Assembly (NCBI RefSeq): GCF_024168485.1
Contig: NZ_JALJVY010000012.1
Coordinates: forward strand, 1-64,000
Origin: Sphingobium sp. OAS761
GTDB taxonomy: Bacteria > Pseudomonadota > Alphaproteobacteria > Sphingomonadales > Sphingomonadaceae
Reading direction: 5' to 3'
DNA length: 64,000 nt
Part shown: piece after piece, positions 9,013-17,493 of the stretch
Position numbering within the stretch: position 1 is the first letter of the stretch
Layout: every line of letters begins with the position of its first letter
Notes under the pieces: model-generated
Seen by the model: the letters and a program-made list of their open reading frames with translations, nothing else
What the model was told of the DNA's origin: nothing
Database searches by the model: none
Position numbers and translations under genes: made by a program

Positions 9013-9825
9013 ATGCCAGAGCTTCCCGAAGTCGAAACCACCGTCGCCGGACTGCGCGCCGTCCTGCAAGGCAGCGTGCTGACGCGGGTGGAGCCGCGCC
9101 GCGCCGACCTGCGCTTTCCCATTCCGGTGGACCTGCGCCAGCGGCTGACCGGCGCGACCGTCACCGGCCTGTCGCGCCGGGCCAAATATGGCCTGGTCGA
9201 AACCGATCGCGGCGACATGATGGTCTTTCACCTCGGCATGTCGGGCCGCTGGCGGATCGACCCGGCGGAAATCGGCGCGCACGATCATCTGCTGATCGAA
9301 ACCGGCGCGGGGCGGCTGCTTTCGCTCAACGACCCGCGCCGGTTCGGGTCGATCGACCTGGTGCGGGCGGAGGACTGGCAGGCCCATGCGCCCTTTATCC
9401 GCATGGGCCCCGAGCCGCTGGGCCCCGATTTCGATTCGGCGCGCCTGGCTGCCGTGCTGAAGGGCAAGGCCACGTCGATAAAGGCGGCGTTGCTGGATCA
9501 GCGGATCGTCGCGGGCCTGGGTAACATTTATGTATGCGAGGCGCTGAACATGGCGGGAATCGCGCCGACTCGCGCAGCCGGGAAGATCAGTCGGCCGCGC
9601 CTTGCATTGCTGGTGGATGCGATTCGCGCGGTGCTGTCCGCCGCGATCAGCGCGGGCGGGTCGACCCTGCGCGATTATGCCCGGCCCGACGGCGAGCTGG
9701 GCTATTTTTCAAAACAATGGCGGGTCTATGGGCGCGAGGGCGAATCCTGTGCGTGCGGCGGGACTGTCGCGCGGCGGGTCGATGGCGGCCGATCGACCTT
9801 TTTCTGCCCGAATTGCCAGAAATAG
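9013..9825 (+). CDS. mutM: formamidopyrimidine-DNA glycosylase
   Basis: The enzyme removes 8-oxoguanine and other oxidised purines and nicks the abasic site. I place the start at the ATG at 9013 rather than 9004, because catalysis needs an N-terminal proline directly after the removed methionine, and this ATG gives M-P-E-L-P-E-V-E-T-T. The 270-residue protein ends with the zinc finger C-A-C-G-G...F-F-C-P-N-C-Q-K. The N-x-Y-x-C-E-A-L segment of the H2TH domain is present. It is followed by rpsT, an arrangement common near alphaproteobacterial dnaA. Confidence 0.96.
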   Translation: MPELPEVETTVAGLRAVLQGSVLTRVEPRRADLRFPIPVDLRQRLTGATVTGLSRRAKYGLVETDRGDMMVFHLGMSGRWRIDPAEIGAHDHLLIETGAGRLLSLNDPRRFGSIDLVRAEDWQAHAPFIRMGPEPLGPDFDSARLAAVLKGKATSIKAALLDQRIVAGLGNIYVCEALNMAGIAPTRAAGKISRPRLALLVDAIRAVLSAAISAGGSTLRDYARPDGELGYFSKQWRVYGREGESCACGGTVARRVDGGRSTFFCPNCQK

Positions 9826-9840
9826 ACCGCCGCCCGATGG

Positions 9841-9869
9841 TTGACGGGGGGCACCATCCCCTGTAAGGG
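9841..9869 (+). promoter_or_regulatory. candidate sigma-70-type promoter of rpsT
   Basis: TTGACG at 9841-9846 is separated by 17 bp from TAAGGG at 9864-9869, in the 116-bp gap before rpsT. The -35 box is good, the -10 box poor. This is inference from consensus only. Confidence 0.4.
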
Positions 9870-9941
9870 GCGCACCTTCACGAGGCGGGGCGATCCATCG
9901 ACCGGCCTCTTCCCGAGATTTGACGAGGACCGAGGAATAGA

Positions 9942-10205
9942 ATGGCCAATACGCCGCAAGCCAAGAAGCGCATCCGTCGCAACGAGCGTCGTGCCGCAAT
10001 CAATGGCGCCCGCATCAGCCGGATCCGCACCCTGGTGAAGAAGGTGGAAGCCGCCATCCTGGCCGGTGACAAGACCGCCGCCGCCACCGCGCTGCAGAGC
10101 GTCCAGCCCGAACTGGCCCGTGGCGTCGCCCGCGGCGTGCTGCACAAGAACACCGCCGCGCGCAAGTTCGGCCGCCTGACCAAGGCCGTCGGCGCGCTCG
10201 CCTGA
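9942..10205 (+). CDS. rpsT: 30S ribosomal protein S20
   Basis: The 87-residue basic protein begins [17 protein letters not shown] and has the N-x-A-R-x-S-R-I-R-T and H-K-N-x-A-A-R-K-x-x-R-L motifs of S20, which binds 16S rRNA in the body of the small subunit. An AGGACCGAGG ribosome binding site precedes the ATG. It ends 28 bp before a strong intrinsic terminator, so it is transcribed as a single gene or with its own promoter, and dnaA must have a separate promoter. Confidence 0.97.
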   Translation: MANTPQAKKRIRRNERRAAINGARISRIRTLVKKVEAAILAGDKTAAATALQSVQPELARGVARGVLHKNTAARKFGRLTKAVGALA

Positions 10206-10232
10206 TCCGAGCTTCCCTTTTCGGGCTTGGAA

Positions 10233-10264
10233 AAAACCCGCTCCGGCATCCGGAGCGGGTTTTT
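10233..10264 (+). terminator. intrinsic terminator after rpsT
   Basis: A perfect 14-bp stem (10233-10246 with 10250-10263), a 3-base loop and a run of T (10260-10263) that overlaps the 3' arm follow the rpsT stop. The stem core is CCCGCTCCGG/CCGGAGCGGG. The A-tract on the 5' side makes it potentially bidirectional. Confidence 0.9.
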
Positions 10265-10614
10265 CGTTATTCCTTCACCTTTCAGTAATATTTGGGAATC
10301 GGCGCTATTCCCGCGATTCGACGCGGTGCACCATAAATGCCGCCATTTAGCGCGATGAAAAACAACGGAAAAAACAAGCGCTTTGCTTTTCCGCGGCTTT
10401 CCTGAGTCAACGGGTTTATTTCACTTTTTTGAACGCGGCCGGCCTTGATCCGGCGAAGCGGGGCTGTCTATTTTGACCTTCGGCCGCCAATCGAATCATA
10501 CATCCGGCGGCCGTCATTATGCCAACGCATGACACGAAATCGGAAGGCCAGGCGCTTTTCCGGACGAGGATCATCGCGTCGCGTGAACAGGGTTGCTGGG
10601 GGGCTGGCAGAATT
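10265..10614 (+). promoter_or_regulatory. dnaA upstream control region with GANTC sites and inverted repeats
   Basis: This 350-bp stretch has no gene and is AT-richer than its surroundings. It holds four GANTC sites (10296, 10315, 10404, 10493), the recognition sequence of the CcrM methyltransferase. It also holds a near-palindrome GGAAAA...AAGCGCTT...TTTTCC (10367-10392), an inverted repeat CGGCCGCC/GGCGGCCG with a 17-bp spacer (10481-10488 and 10506-10513), and TTGACC at 10473. I see no DnaA boxes matching TTATCCACA, so I do not call it oriC. Control of dnaA from here is inference. Confidence 0.4.
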
Positions 10615-12015
10615 ATGAAGGACAAGGCGGCAGTGGTGGAACGGCAGGTCATGGAGGTGCATGGGGACACCGGCCTGGATTCCGCCTGGGCCGCGATCCG
10701 GGTCGGTCTGCGCCGCGACATCGGCGCGCGGATGTTCGACCAGTGGCTCAAGCCGGTGCAACTGGGCAGCTATTGCTCCGAATCGCTGACACTGGACCTG
10801 CTGGTCGCGTCGGATTTCACCGCTAATTTCGTGTCCGGCCAGTTCGGCGACCGGTTGCGCATGGCGTGGCGGTCGGCGGGCGTTGGCGTGCGCGAAATCC
10901 GGCTGCGGCGGGCAACCGAATCGACCGGGCCGCGCGTGCTGGAGGTGGTCCGCAACGAGGTCGAGGCGCCGGCGCCGGTGCCGACGGTTTCAGCCGCCAA
11001 TTTCCTGCCGCGCCATGATTTCGACGGTTTCGTCACCGGCGACAGCAACCGGCTGGCCTTTTCCGCGGCACAGGCGATGGCCGGCGAGGCGACACCCCGG
11101 TTCAGCCCCTTGTTCATCCATGGCGGCACCGGGCAGGGAAAGACCCATTTGCTGCACGCAATCGCGGCGGCCTTCTGCGCCCATTCGCCGGCCGCGCCCG
11201 TGCTGTACATGTCGGCCGAGCGGTTCATGATGGAATTCGTCAACGCGATGCGCGCCAACGAGACGATGGCGTTCAAGGCCCGGTTGCGCGCGGCGCGGCT
11301 GCTGCTGATCGACGACATCCAGTTCATTGCCGGCAAGGGATCGACGCAGGAGGAGTTCCTGCACACGATCAACGACCTGATCGATTCGGGCGCGCGCATC
11401 GTCGTGACCGCCGACCGGGCGCCGCAAATGCTGGAGTCGATCGACGCGCGCATCCTGTCGCGCCTGGCCGGCGGGCTGGTGGCCGACATACGCCCTGCCG
11501 ACCTGGACCTGCGCCTCGCCATATTGGAAACGAAGCGGGCGGTGGCGGGCGATCCCCCGGTGCCGGATGCCGTGATCGACTTTCTGGCGCGGTCGATCCG
11601 GTCCAACGTGCGCGAACTGGAAGGGGCGTTCAACAAGCTGGTGGCCTATGGGCAATTGACCGGCCGCTCCATCGACCTGGAATTCGCGCAGGGGATGCTG
11701 GCCGACGCGGTGCGCGCCAGCGCCCGGCGCATCACGGTGGATGAGATACAGAAGGCGTGCGCGGCCCATTATCGCATCGATGCGGCCGAGATGCGGTCCA
11801 AGCGCCGCGCGCGAGCGGTCGCCCGGCCGCGGCAGGTCGCGATGTATCTCGCCAAGAAGATGACGCCGCGTTCGCTGCCCGAGATCGGCCGCATTTTCGG
11901 CGGTCGCGACCATAGCACGGTGATCCACGCCGTGCGGACCATAGAACAGCTGCGCGAGAGCAATCCGGAACTGGATGCCGACATCCGCGCGCTTCAGCGC
12001 CAGCTGGAGGGATAG
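10615..12015 (+). CDS. dnaA: chromosomal replication initiator protein DnaA
   Basis: The 466-residue AAA+ initiator has Walker A G-G-T-G-Q-G-K-T (170-177), Walker B L-L-L-I-D-D-I-Q-F (D233-D234), the sensor/lid region and the C-terminal DNA-binding signature G-R-D-H-S-T-V-I-H-A-V (430-440). The N-terminal domain I is recognisable by R-R-D-I-G-A-R-M-F-D-Q-W-L-K-P. I chose ATG 10615 because a G-rich GGGGGGCTGG sits about 6 bp upstream and MKD starts are usual in this group; an upstream ATG at 10519 and a downstream one at 10651 are open. Position next to rpsT and mutM suggests the replication-origin side of the chromosome. Confidence 0.95.
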   Translation: MKDKAAVVERQVMEVHGDTGLDSAWAAIRVGLRRDIGARMFDQWLKPVQLGSYCSESLTLDLLVASDFTANFVSGQFGDRLRMAWRSAGVGVREIRLRRATESTGPRVLEVVRNEVEAPAPVPTVSAANFLPRHDFDGFVTGDSNRLAFSAAQAMAGEATPRFSPLFIHGGTGQGKTHLLHAIAAAFCAHSPAAPVLYMSAERFMMEFVNAMRANETMAFKARLRAARLLLIDDIQFIAGKGSTQEEFLHTINDLIDSGARIVVTADRAPQMLESIDARILSRLAGGLVADIRPADLDLRLAILETKRAVAGDPPVPDAVIDFLARSIRSNVRELEGAFNKLVAYGQLTGRSIDLEFAQGMLADAVRASARRITVDEIQKACAAHYRIDAAEMRSKRRARAVARPRQVAMYLAKKMTPRSLPEIGRIFGGRDHSTVIHAVRTIEQLRESNPELDADIRALQRQLEG

Positions 12016-12048
12016 GCGGGCGCGGCGTTGCCGGTTAGGCTGGCCACC

Positions 12049-12645
12049 ATGATTCGCCAGCTCGCCTTCCTGATCGCCGCCCTTCTTTTCGTCCCCGCCG
12101 CGTCGGCGCAGGCACCGTCCGTCGGAGACGTGCAGGTGGCGCTGGAAACCGGGAAGGGACGCATCGTCATCGCCGTCCACAAGGACAAGGCGCCGGTAAC
12201 CGCAGCCAATTTTCTGCGCTATGTCGATGAAAAGCGGCTGGACGGAACCGCTTTCTATCGTGGGGTCGGCGCGCCGGACTATGGTTTCGTGCAGGGCGGC
12301 GCGCAGAATGATCCCAAGCGGGTGCTGCCGCCGATCCGGCATGAGCCGACCAGCGAGACGGGCCTGACCCACGACGACGGCGCCCTGTCGATGGCGCGCT
12401 ATGCGCCGGGCAGCGCGACCGGAGATTTCTTCATCGTGCTGGGCAAGATGCCGGGGATGGACGCCAATCCGGCGGCACCGGGCGACAATCAGGGCTTTGC
12501 CGTGTTCGCCCATGTGACCGAGGGGATGGACGTGGTGAAGGCCATATTGGCGGCGCCCAAGTCACCAACCGCCGGCGAAGGCGTGATGAAGGGGCAGATG
12601 CTGGAAGCGCCGGTGACGATCGTGACCGCACGGCGGGTGCCCTGA
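12049..12645 (+). CDS. secreted cyclophilin-type peptidyl-prolyl cis-trans isomerase
   Basis: The 198-residue product starts with a signal peptide (MIRQLAFLIAALLFVPAASA, likely cut before QAP). The mature part has the cyclophilin pattern: F-L-R-Y-V-D, the F-Y-R-G segment, F-V-Q-G-G, and S-A-T-G-D-F-F-I-V-L-G followed by F-A-V-F-A-H-V-T-E-G-M-D-V-V. It would catalyse proline isomerisation in the periplasm. The loop after F-Y-R differs from the usual V-I-P-G-F. The TTG seven codons upstream is less likely than the ATG at 12049. Confidence 0.85.
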   Translation: MIRQLAFLIAALLFVPAASAQAPSVGDVQVALETGKGRIVIAVHKDKAPVTAANFLRYVDEKRLDGTAFYRGVGAPDYGFVQGGAQNDPKRVLPPIRHEPTSETGLTHDDGALSMARYAPGSATGDFFIVLGKMPGMDANPAAPGDNQGFAVFAHVTEGMDVVKAILAAPKSPTAGEGVMKGQMLEAPVTIVTARRVP

Positions 12646-12687
12646 GGCGCGGCCATCGCGCAACGGCCGGCGCGGCCATCGCGCCTG

Positions 12688-13923
12688 TCATGCGTCGTCG
12701 TCCGCGCCGCGCCGGTCGATGATCCGCGTCGCCGCCAGGTCGGCGGTGACATTGCCCACGGTGCGGAAGATGTCCGGCACGGTTTCGACGGCCAGCAGCA
12801 GCGGCAATGCCTCCACCGGTACGCCCATGGCCAGGCAGATGGGGCCGGTCGTTGTGAAGAAGGTGATCTGGCTGGGCAGGCCGACCGCGGCCAGGCTGAC
12901 GATCGCGGCGACGGCGATGCCGACGAGAAGCTGGGTCGGGCCGAGCGGCACGCCGTTCATCGCCGCCACATAGATCGCGACGCCCAGATTGGCCGGCGGG
13001 CTGGTGATGCGGAAGAGCGAAATGGCAAGCGGCAGCACGATGGAGCGGCTGGTTTCGCGCACGGCCAGCGGCCCGTCGCTGGCCTGGATCATCGCGGGCA
13101 GCGAGGCGATGGAGCTTTGCGTGGAAAAGGCGATGGCCTGGGCCGGGAGGGCGGCCCGGACGAAGCGGCCCGGCGCGATCCGACCCGCCAGCACCGCCAG
13201 GGGATAGACCAGCGCTGTGACGACGGCGCAGATCACGACGATGAAGCCGATATAGTGCAGCAATGCGCCCGCCGTGGCGAGCCCGGAGCGGGCGCCCGCC
13301 ACCAGCGCCAGGGCGAACACGCCCACCGGCGCCAGCCACAGCACCCAGTTGACGACCACCAGCAATGCATCGCCCAGCGCGTCGAACAGCCCGGTCAGTT
13401 GCGCGCGGCGATCCGGCGCGATGCGCGTCACGGCAAAGCCGAAGACGAGCGCGAACAGGACGACGGCCACCACCTGGCCTTCGGCAGCCGACCGCAGCGG
13501 ATTGACCGGGATGAACCCAAGCAGCCATTCGGCCGAGGGACGCACGTCCGGCACGTCGCTGACCGGTCCGGCGCCGGCCAGGGCACCAACCGCGCCCGCC
13601 GGGACAGGCCAGAGATGCAGCATCAACGGCCCGATCAGGGCGGCAACCGCGGCGGCGGCCGTCAGCAGGACGGCGAACAGGCCGATCGCCCGGCCGGCCA
13701 TGCCGTTGGCGCGGGCGGTTGCCGCGGCTCGCGCGATACCAGTGACCAGCAGGGCGAAGATGAGGGGGATGAGCGGCATTTGAAGCCCGCCCAGCCAGGC
13801 CTTGCCGACCGGCTGTGCCACGGCCACCAGCGCTGCTTCCGCGCCGCCGCCCCATTCGGCGAGGGCGATGCCGCAGGCGAGGCCCGCGACCAGCGCGATC
13901 AGGATGCGAACGGTCAGCGACAT
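12688..13923 (-). CDS. dicarboxylate/amino acid:cation symporter (DAACS family)
   Basis: The 411-residue inner-membrane protein has 8-10 hydrophobic segments. It carries the DAACS features: L-Q-M-P-L-I-P-L-I-F-A-L-L in helix 2, a serine-rich T-Q-S-S-I-A-S-L-P-A-M re-entrant loop, and a late T-x-G-P-I-C-L-A-M-G segment. These proteins import glutamate, aspartate or C4-dicarboxylates with H+ or Na+. The substrate cannot be fixed from sequence. No regulator or partner gene is adjacent, and the gene faces the cyclophilin gene convergently with a 42-bp gap. Confidence 0.88.
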   Translation of the reverse strand: MSLTVRILIALVAGLACGIALAEWGGGAEAALVAVAQPVGKAWLGGLQMPLIPLIFALLVTGIARAAATARANGMAGRAIGLFAVLLTAAAAVAALIGPLMLHLWPVPAGAVGALAGAGPVSDVPDVRPSAEWLLGFIPVNPLRSAAEGQVVAVVLFALVFGFAVTRIAPDRRAQLTGLFDALGDALLVVVNWVLWLAPVGVFALALVAGARSGLATAGALLHYIGFIVVICAVVTALVYPLAVLAGRIAPGRFVRAALPAQAIAFSTQSSIASLPAMIQASDGPLAVRETSRSIVLPLAISLFRITSPPANLGVAIYVAAMNGVPLGPTQLLVGIAVAAIVSLAAVGLPSQITFFTTTGPICLAMGVPVEALPLLLAVETVPDIFRTVGNVTADLAATRIIDRRGADDDA

Positions 13924-14025
13924 GGGCGACAGGGTCCTTTCCGGTTCCGCACCTGTCCGGGTAACGGATCAGTCCAGACTAAGCCGCCATGGCGCCCCGG
14001 CGACAGCGGAAACTGCGCCGGCCGG

Positions 14026-15231
14026 TCAGTCCGCGAAGTTGCGCGGCGCGGCATCGACGACGGTGACGCTGCCTGCCCCGACTTCCGACACTTCCAGCGC
14101 CCGTTCCGCCACGCCCGACCGGGTGAAGCGGAATGCGCCGTCAATGCCCGAAAAGCCGCCGGAATCGCGCAGGCGCGCGCTGGGGAAGGCGGTGCCGGGC
14201 TTCCAGACCTGGGCGATTCGCACGGTCAGCAGCACCGCGTCATAGCCGAGCGACGACAGGCGGAAGGGCGTGGTGCCGTAGCGCGCGCGATATTTGGCCG
14301 CGAGCTGGCGATAGAGCGCGTCGGAGACGCTGGCGAACCAGGCCCCGCGCAGCGCCGGGCTGGACGGCAGCGCGGCGTCGGTGTTCCACAATTCCGTTCC
14401 CAGCAGTCGCGCGCTCGCGCCGCCGCCCTTGCGCACAAGCACGGCAACCTGCGACGCGACGCGGCCGGAATCGGCGATCAGCAGGGCGTCATAGCTGGAT
14501 GAAGCCTGCAATTTCTTGACCGCCGCCGCCATCGACCCCGCCGACCGGTCGAACGTCTGCATCGAAACCACGGTGCCGCCCGATTGCTGAACCGCGCGCA
14601 GCAGGGCATTGCCCGCCCGTTCGCCATAGGTGCCGCGCGGGACGAGGGCGCCGAACTGGCTGAGACCCCTGGACCGGGCGAAGTCGACCACGCGGTCGAT
14701 CGACTGGTTGGGGTTGTAGCCCATGATGTAGACGCCGCCCCCGGCGACGCCGACATCATTGGAAAAACTGATCACCGGGACATTGGCACGCGCGGCGATG
14801 GGGCCGACAATCCGTGCGTCCTCCGCCAGCAACGGACCCAGGATCAACTGGTTGCCGTCCGCCAGCGCCCTGTTGACGGCGGCGGCCGCGCCCAGAGCCG
14901 TATCGTAGGTGGTGATGCGCACCTTGTCCGTCCTGGTGTCGAGCAGCGCCAGGGTGGTTGCGTTGGCGATCGACTGACCCACGCCCGCATTCGCGCCGCT
15001 CATGGGCACCAGCAGGGCGACGCGGTGCCGCGTCGCGTCGGTGGGCAGGCCCTGCACGACTTCCGGACCGGTCGGCTGCGTCGGGCCGGTGGGCGGTGTG
15101 GTCGCCGGCCCCTTGGGCACGATCGACTGACAGGCGGCCAGGAAAAGGGCGCTGGCGACCAGGGCGGCGCGCGCGCCGCGTTTCAGGAAAGCGAACAAGT
15201 CCGCTTGCCGTGGGGCATCCGTCTCTGTCAT
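14026..15231 (-). CDS. LppC/LpoA-like penicillin-binding protein activator lipoprotein
   Basis: The 401-residue product has a lipoprotein signal ending in the lipobox L-A-A-C (near residue 34), a Pro/Thr linker, and then a type I periplasmic-binding fold beginning R-V-A-L-L-V-P-M-S-G. Members such as LpoA activate the class A penicillin-binding protein PBP1a in gamma-proteobacteria; here the partner is unknown. It is divergent from rsmI with only 11 bp between start codons, the same neighbourhood as rsmI-lpoA-yraN in E. coli. An AAGGA element precedes its ATG by 6 bases. Confidence 0.85.
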   Translation of the reverse strand: MTETDAPRQADLFAFLKRGARAALVASALFLAACQSIVPKGPATTPPTGPTQPTGPEVVQGLPTDATRHRVALLVPMSGANAGVGQSIANATTLALLDTRTDKVRITTYDTALGAAAAVNRALADGNQLILGPLLAEDARIVGPIAARANVPVISFSNDVGVAGGGVYIMGYNPNQSIDRVVDFARSRGLSQFGALVPRGTYGERAGNALLRAVQQSGGTVVSMQTFDRSAGSMAAAVKKLQASSSYDALLIADSGRVASQVAVLVRKGGGASARLLGTELWNTDAALPSSPALRGAWFASVSDALYRQLAAKYRARYGTTPFRLSSLGYDAVLLTVRIAQVWKPGTAFPSARLRDSGGFSGIDGAFRFTRSGVAERALEVSEVGAGSVTVVDAAPRNFAD

Positions 15232-15242
15232 CTGGCGTCCTT

Positions 15243-16085
15243 ATGGAAACTCGAAATTCAGGGCTTGAACCCGGGCTTTATATCGTGGCTGGCCCGATCG
15301 GCAACCTTGGAGACCTTACGCCGCGCGCGGCCGAGGTCCTGCGGCAGGCCGATGTGGTCGCCGTGGAAGATACACGGGTGAGCGCAAGGTTGCTGCGTCA
15401 TGCCGGATCGGACCGGCCGATGGTCCCCTATCACGACCATAGCGCCGACCATGTGCGGGCGCGTCTGGTCGAGCGGATGGCGGGCGAATCGGTCGCGCTG
15501 CTGTCCGACGCGGGCACGCCGTTGATTTCCGACCCGGGGTACAAGCTGGTGCGCGACGCGCGCGCGGCGGGACGGACGGTGACGACCCTGCCGGGCCCCA
15601 GCGCGGCGATCGCGGCGCTGACGCTGTCGGGCCTGCCGACCGACCGGTTCCTGTTCATGGGGTTCCTGCCTGCAAAGGCGAAGGCGCGCGGCGATGCGCT
15701 GGACGAGGTGGCGGCGCTGCGGGCCACGCTGGTCTTTTACGAAAGCGGGCCGCGCCTGTCCGCTTCGCTGGCCGCGATGGCGACGCATCTGGGCAACCGG
15801 GAAGCCGCGGTCAGCCGGGAGATCAGCAAGGCGTTCGAGGAAACGGCGACGGGCACGCTGACGGACCTGTCCGCCCGTTATGCCGATGCACCGCCCAAGG
15901 GAGAGATCGTCGTGACCGTCGGTCCGCCGGGCGAAGCGCCGCCGGCCAGCGCCGAGGATGCGGACGCCGCGCTGGTGGAAGCGATGACGCGCCTGCCCGT
16001 GTCGAAGGCGGCGGGCGAGGTGGCGAAGAAGCTGGGGCTGGATCGTCGCACCCTGTACGACCGGGCGATGGAACTGAAAGGGTGA
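15243..16085 (+). CDS. rsmI: 16S rRNA (cytidine(1402)-2'-O)-methyltransferase
   Basis: The 280-residue enzyme has the tetrapyrrole-methylase-like SAM fold: L-Y-I-V-A-G-P-I-G-N-L-G-D-L-T-P-R-A at the N-terminus, V-A-V-E-D-T-R, A-L-L-S-D-A-G-T-P-L-I-S-D-P-G and T-L-P-G-P-S-A. It methylates the ribose of C1402 in 16S rRNA. No clear Shine-Dalgarno sequence precedes ATG 15243, because only 11 bp separate it from the divergent start, and no alternative methionine lies nearby. Its stop overlaps the GTG of the next gene (GTGA). Confidence 0.95.
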   Translation: METRNSGLEPGLYIVAGPIGNLGDLTPRAAEVLRQADVVAVEDTRVSARLLRHAGSDRPMVPYHDHSADHVRARLVERMAGESVALLSDAGTPLISDPGYKLVRDARAAGRTVTTLPGPSAAIAALTLSGLPTDRFLFMGFLPAKAKARGDALDEVAALRATLVFYESGPRLSASLAAMATHLGNREAAVSREISKAFEETATGTLTDLSARYADAPPKGEIVVTVGPPGEAPPASAEDADAALVEAMTRLPVSKAAGEVAKKLGLDRRTLYDRAMELKG

Positions 16086-16435
16086 AGCGGCAGGCGGCCG
16101 AGCGGCGCGGACGGCAGGCCGAACGCATCGCCGCCTGGTGGCTGCGGCTGAAGGGATGGCGGATCGTCGGCCGCCGCCTGCGCACCCCGGCGGGCGAGGT
16201 CGACCTGGTCGCCCGGCGCGGCGCGATGCTGGCATTCGTCGAGGTGAAAGCCCGGGGGAGCGCCATGGAACTGGACGACGCGATCGATGAAAGGCGCCTT
16301 GCGCGGGTCGCGGCGGCGGCGGAAATCCTGTGGCACGAGCTGGCCCGGCCCGGCGACGACATGCGAATCGACGTCATCCTCCTTGCGCCGGGCCACCCGC
16401 CACGCCATCTGGCGAACGTCTGGCACGGGGGGTGA
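16082..16435 (+). CDS. YraN family (UPF0102) putative endonuclease
   Basis: The 117-residue protein has the YraN/UPF0102 nuclease-like pattern: G-R-Q-A-E-R-I-A-A-W-W-L near the N-terminus, then G-E-V-D-L-V-A-R-R and F-V-E-V-K-A-R, which match the E-x-D...E-V-K core of restriction-endonuclease-like folds. The actual activity is not established. It starts at a GTG overlapping the rsmI stop by 4 bp, the conserved rsmI-yraN order. Confidence 0.85.
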   Translation: MKRQAAERRGRQAERIAAWWLRLKGWRIVGRRLRTPAGEVDLVARRGAMLAFVEVKARGSAMELDDAIDERRLARVAAAAEILWHELARPGDDMRIDVILLAPGHPPRHLANVWHGG

Positions 16436-16478
16436 CCGCTTGCCCGGCTTCCCAAGGCGCGAGTGAAAGGGTTTCTCG

Positions 16479-17453
16479 ATGACGCAACTCAATCCCCTGA
16501 CCGTCGCGGTGCAGATGGACCCGATGGAAGGGATCAAGATCGCCGGCGATTCGACCTTTCATATCATGCTGGCGGGACAGGCGCGGGGGCATAGCCTCTA
16601 CCATTATCTGGCGCCCGACCTGACCTACCGCGACGGCCGGGTTCTGGCGAAGGCGCGGCCGGTGCGGGTGCAGAAGGTGGCAGGCGACCATTTCGCCTTC
16701 GGCGAGCCGGAAATGCTGGACCTGGGCCGCGACGTCGATGTCGTGCTGATGCGGCAGGACCCGCCGTTCGACCTCAGCTACATCACGGCAACCCACCTGC
16801 TGGAGCGGGTGCGGGAGGAGACGCTGGTGGTGAACGACCCGGCGAGCGTGCGCGACGCGCCTGAAAAGCTGTTCGTGCTCGATTATGCGCGCTTCATGCC
16901 GCCGACGATGATCACGCGCGACCTGGCGCAGGTGCGCAGCTTCCTGGCCGCCCATGGCGAGATCGTGGTGAAGCCGCTTTACGGCAATGCGGGCAATGCC
17001 GTCTTTCATGTCGGGCAGTCCGGCGCAAATCTGTCCGCGCTGGTGGAACTGTTCAACGCGTCCTGGGTCGAGCCTTTCATGGTTCAGGCCTTCATCCCCG
17101 GCGTCGCCGAAGGCGACAAGCGCATCGTGCTGGTCGACGGTGAGGTGGCGGGCGCGGTCAACCGCATTCCGGGCAAGGGGGAGATACGGTCGAACCTGGC
17201 CGTGGGCGGTTCGGCGGCGAAGACCGAATTGACGGAGAAGGAACGCGAGATCTGCGCGGCGCTCGGCCCCGAACTCAAGGCGCGCGGGCTGCTGTTCGTG
17301 GGGATCGACGTGATCGGCGGCGAATGGCTGACCGAAATCAACGTCACGTCGCCGACGGGCATCGTGTCGATCGACGCGTTCGACGGCACGGATACGGGTG
17401 GCATGATCTGGGATGCGATCGACGCGCGCCTGGCCGACCGCGCATCGGCCTGA
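16479..17453 (+). CDS. gshB: glutathione synthetase
   Basis: This 324-residue ATP-grasp enzyme joins gamma-glutamylcysteine and glycine. Visible features are V-Q-M-D-P-M-E-G-I at the N-terminus, L-M-R-Q-D-P-P-F-D, the K-P-L-Y-G-N-A-G ATP-binding loop, Q-x-F-I-P-G-V-A-E-G-D-K-R, and the metal-binding T-E-I-N-V-T-S-P-T-G near the C-terminus. Length is normal for the bacterial family. It lies 43 bp after yraN on the same strand. Confidence 0.96.
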   Translation: MTQLNPLTVAVQMDPMEGIKIAGDSTFHIMLAGQARGHSLYHYLAPDLTYRDGRVLAKARPVRVQKVAGDHFAFGEPEMLDLGRDVDVVLMRQDPPFDLSYITATHLLERVREETLVVNDPASVRDAPEKLFVLDYARFMPPTMITRDLAQVRSFLAAHGEIVVKPLYGNAGNAVFHVGQSGANLSALVELFNASWVEPFMVQAFIPGVAEGDKRIVLVDGEVAGAVNRIPGKGEIRSNLAVGGSAAKTELTEKEREICAALGPELKARGLLFVGIDVIGGEWLTEINVTSPTGIVSIDAFDGTDTGGMIWDAIDARLADRASA

Positions 17454-17493
17454 ACCGCATGACCGTCAAACCGCCATCGTGCCGGCATAACGC

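Noticed and set aside
10265..10614. oriC in the rpsT-dnaA gap
   Set aside because: I found no clear DnaA boxes (TTATCCACA type) or tandem AT-rich 13-mers; the origin of alphaproteobacteria is usually not directly at dnaA.
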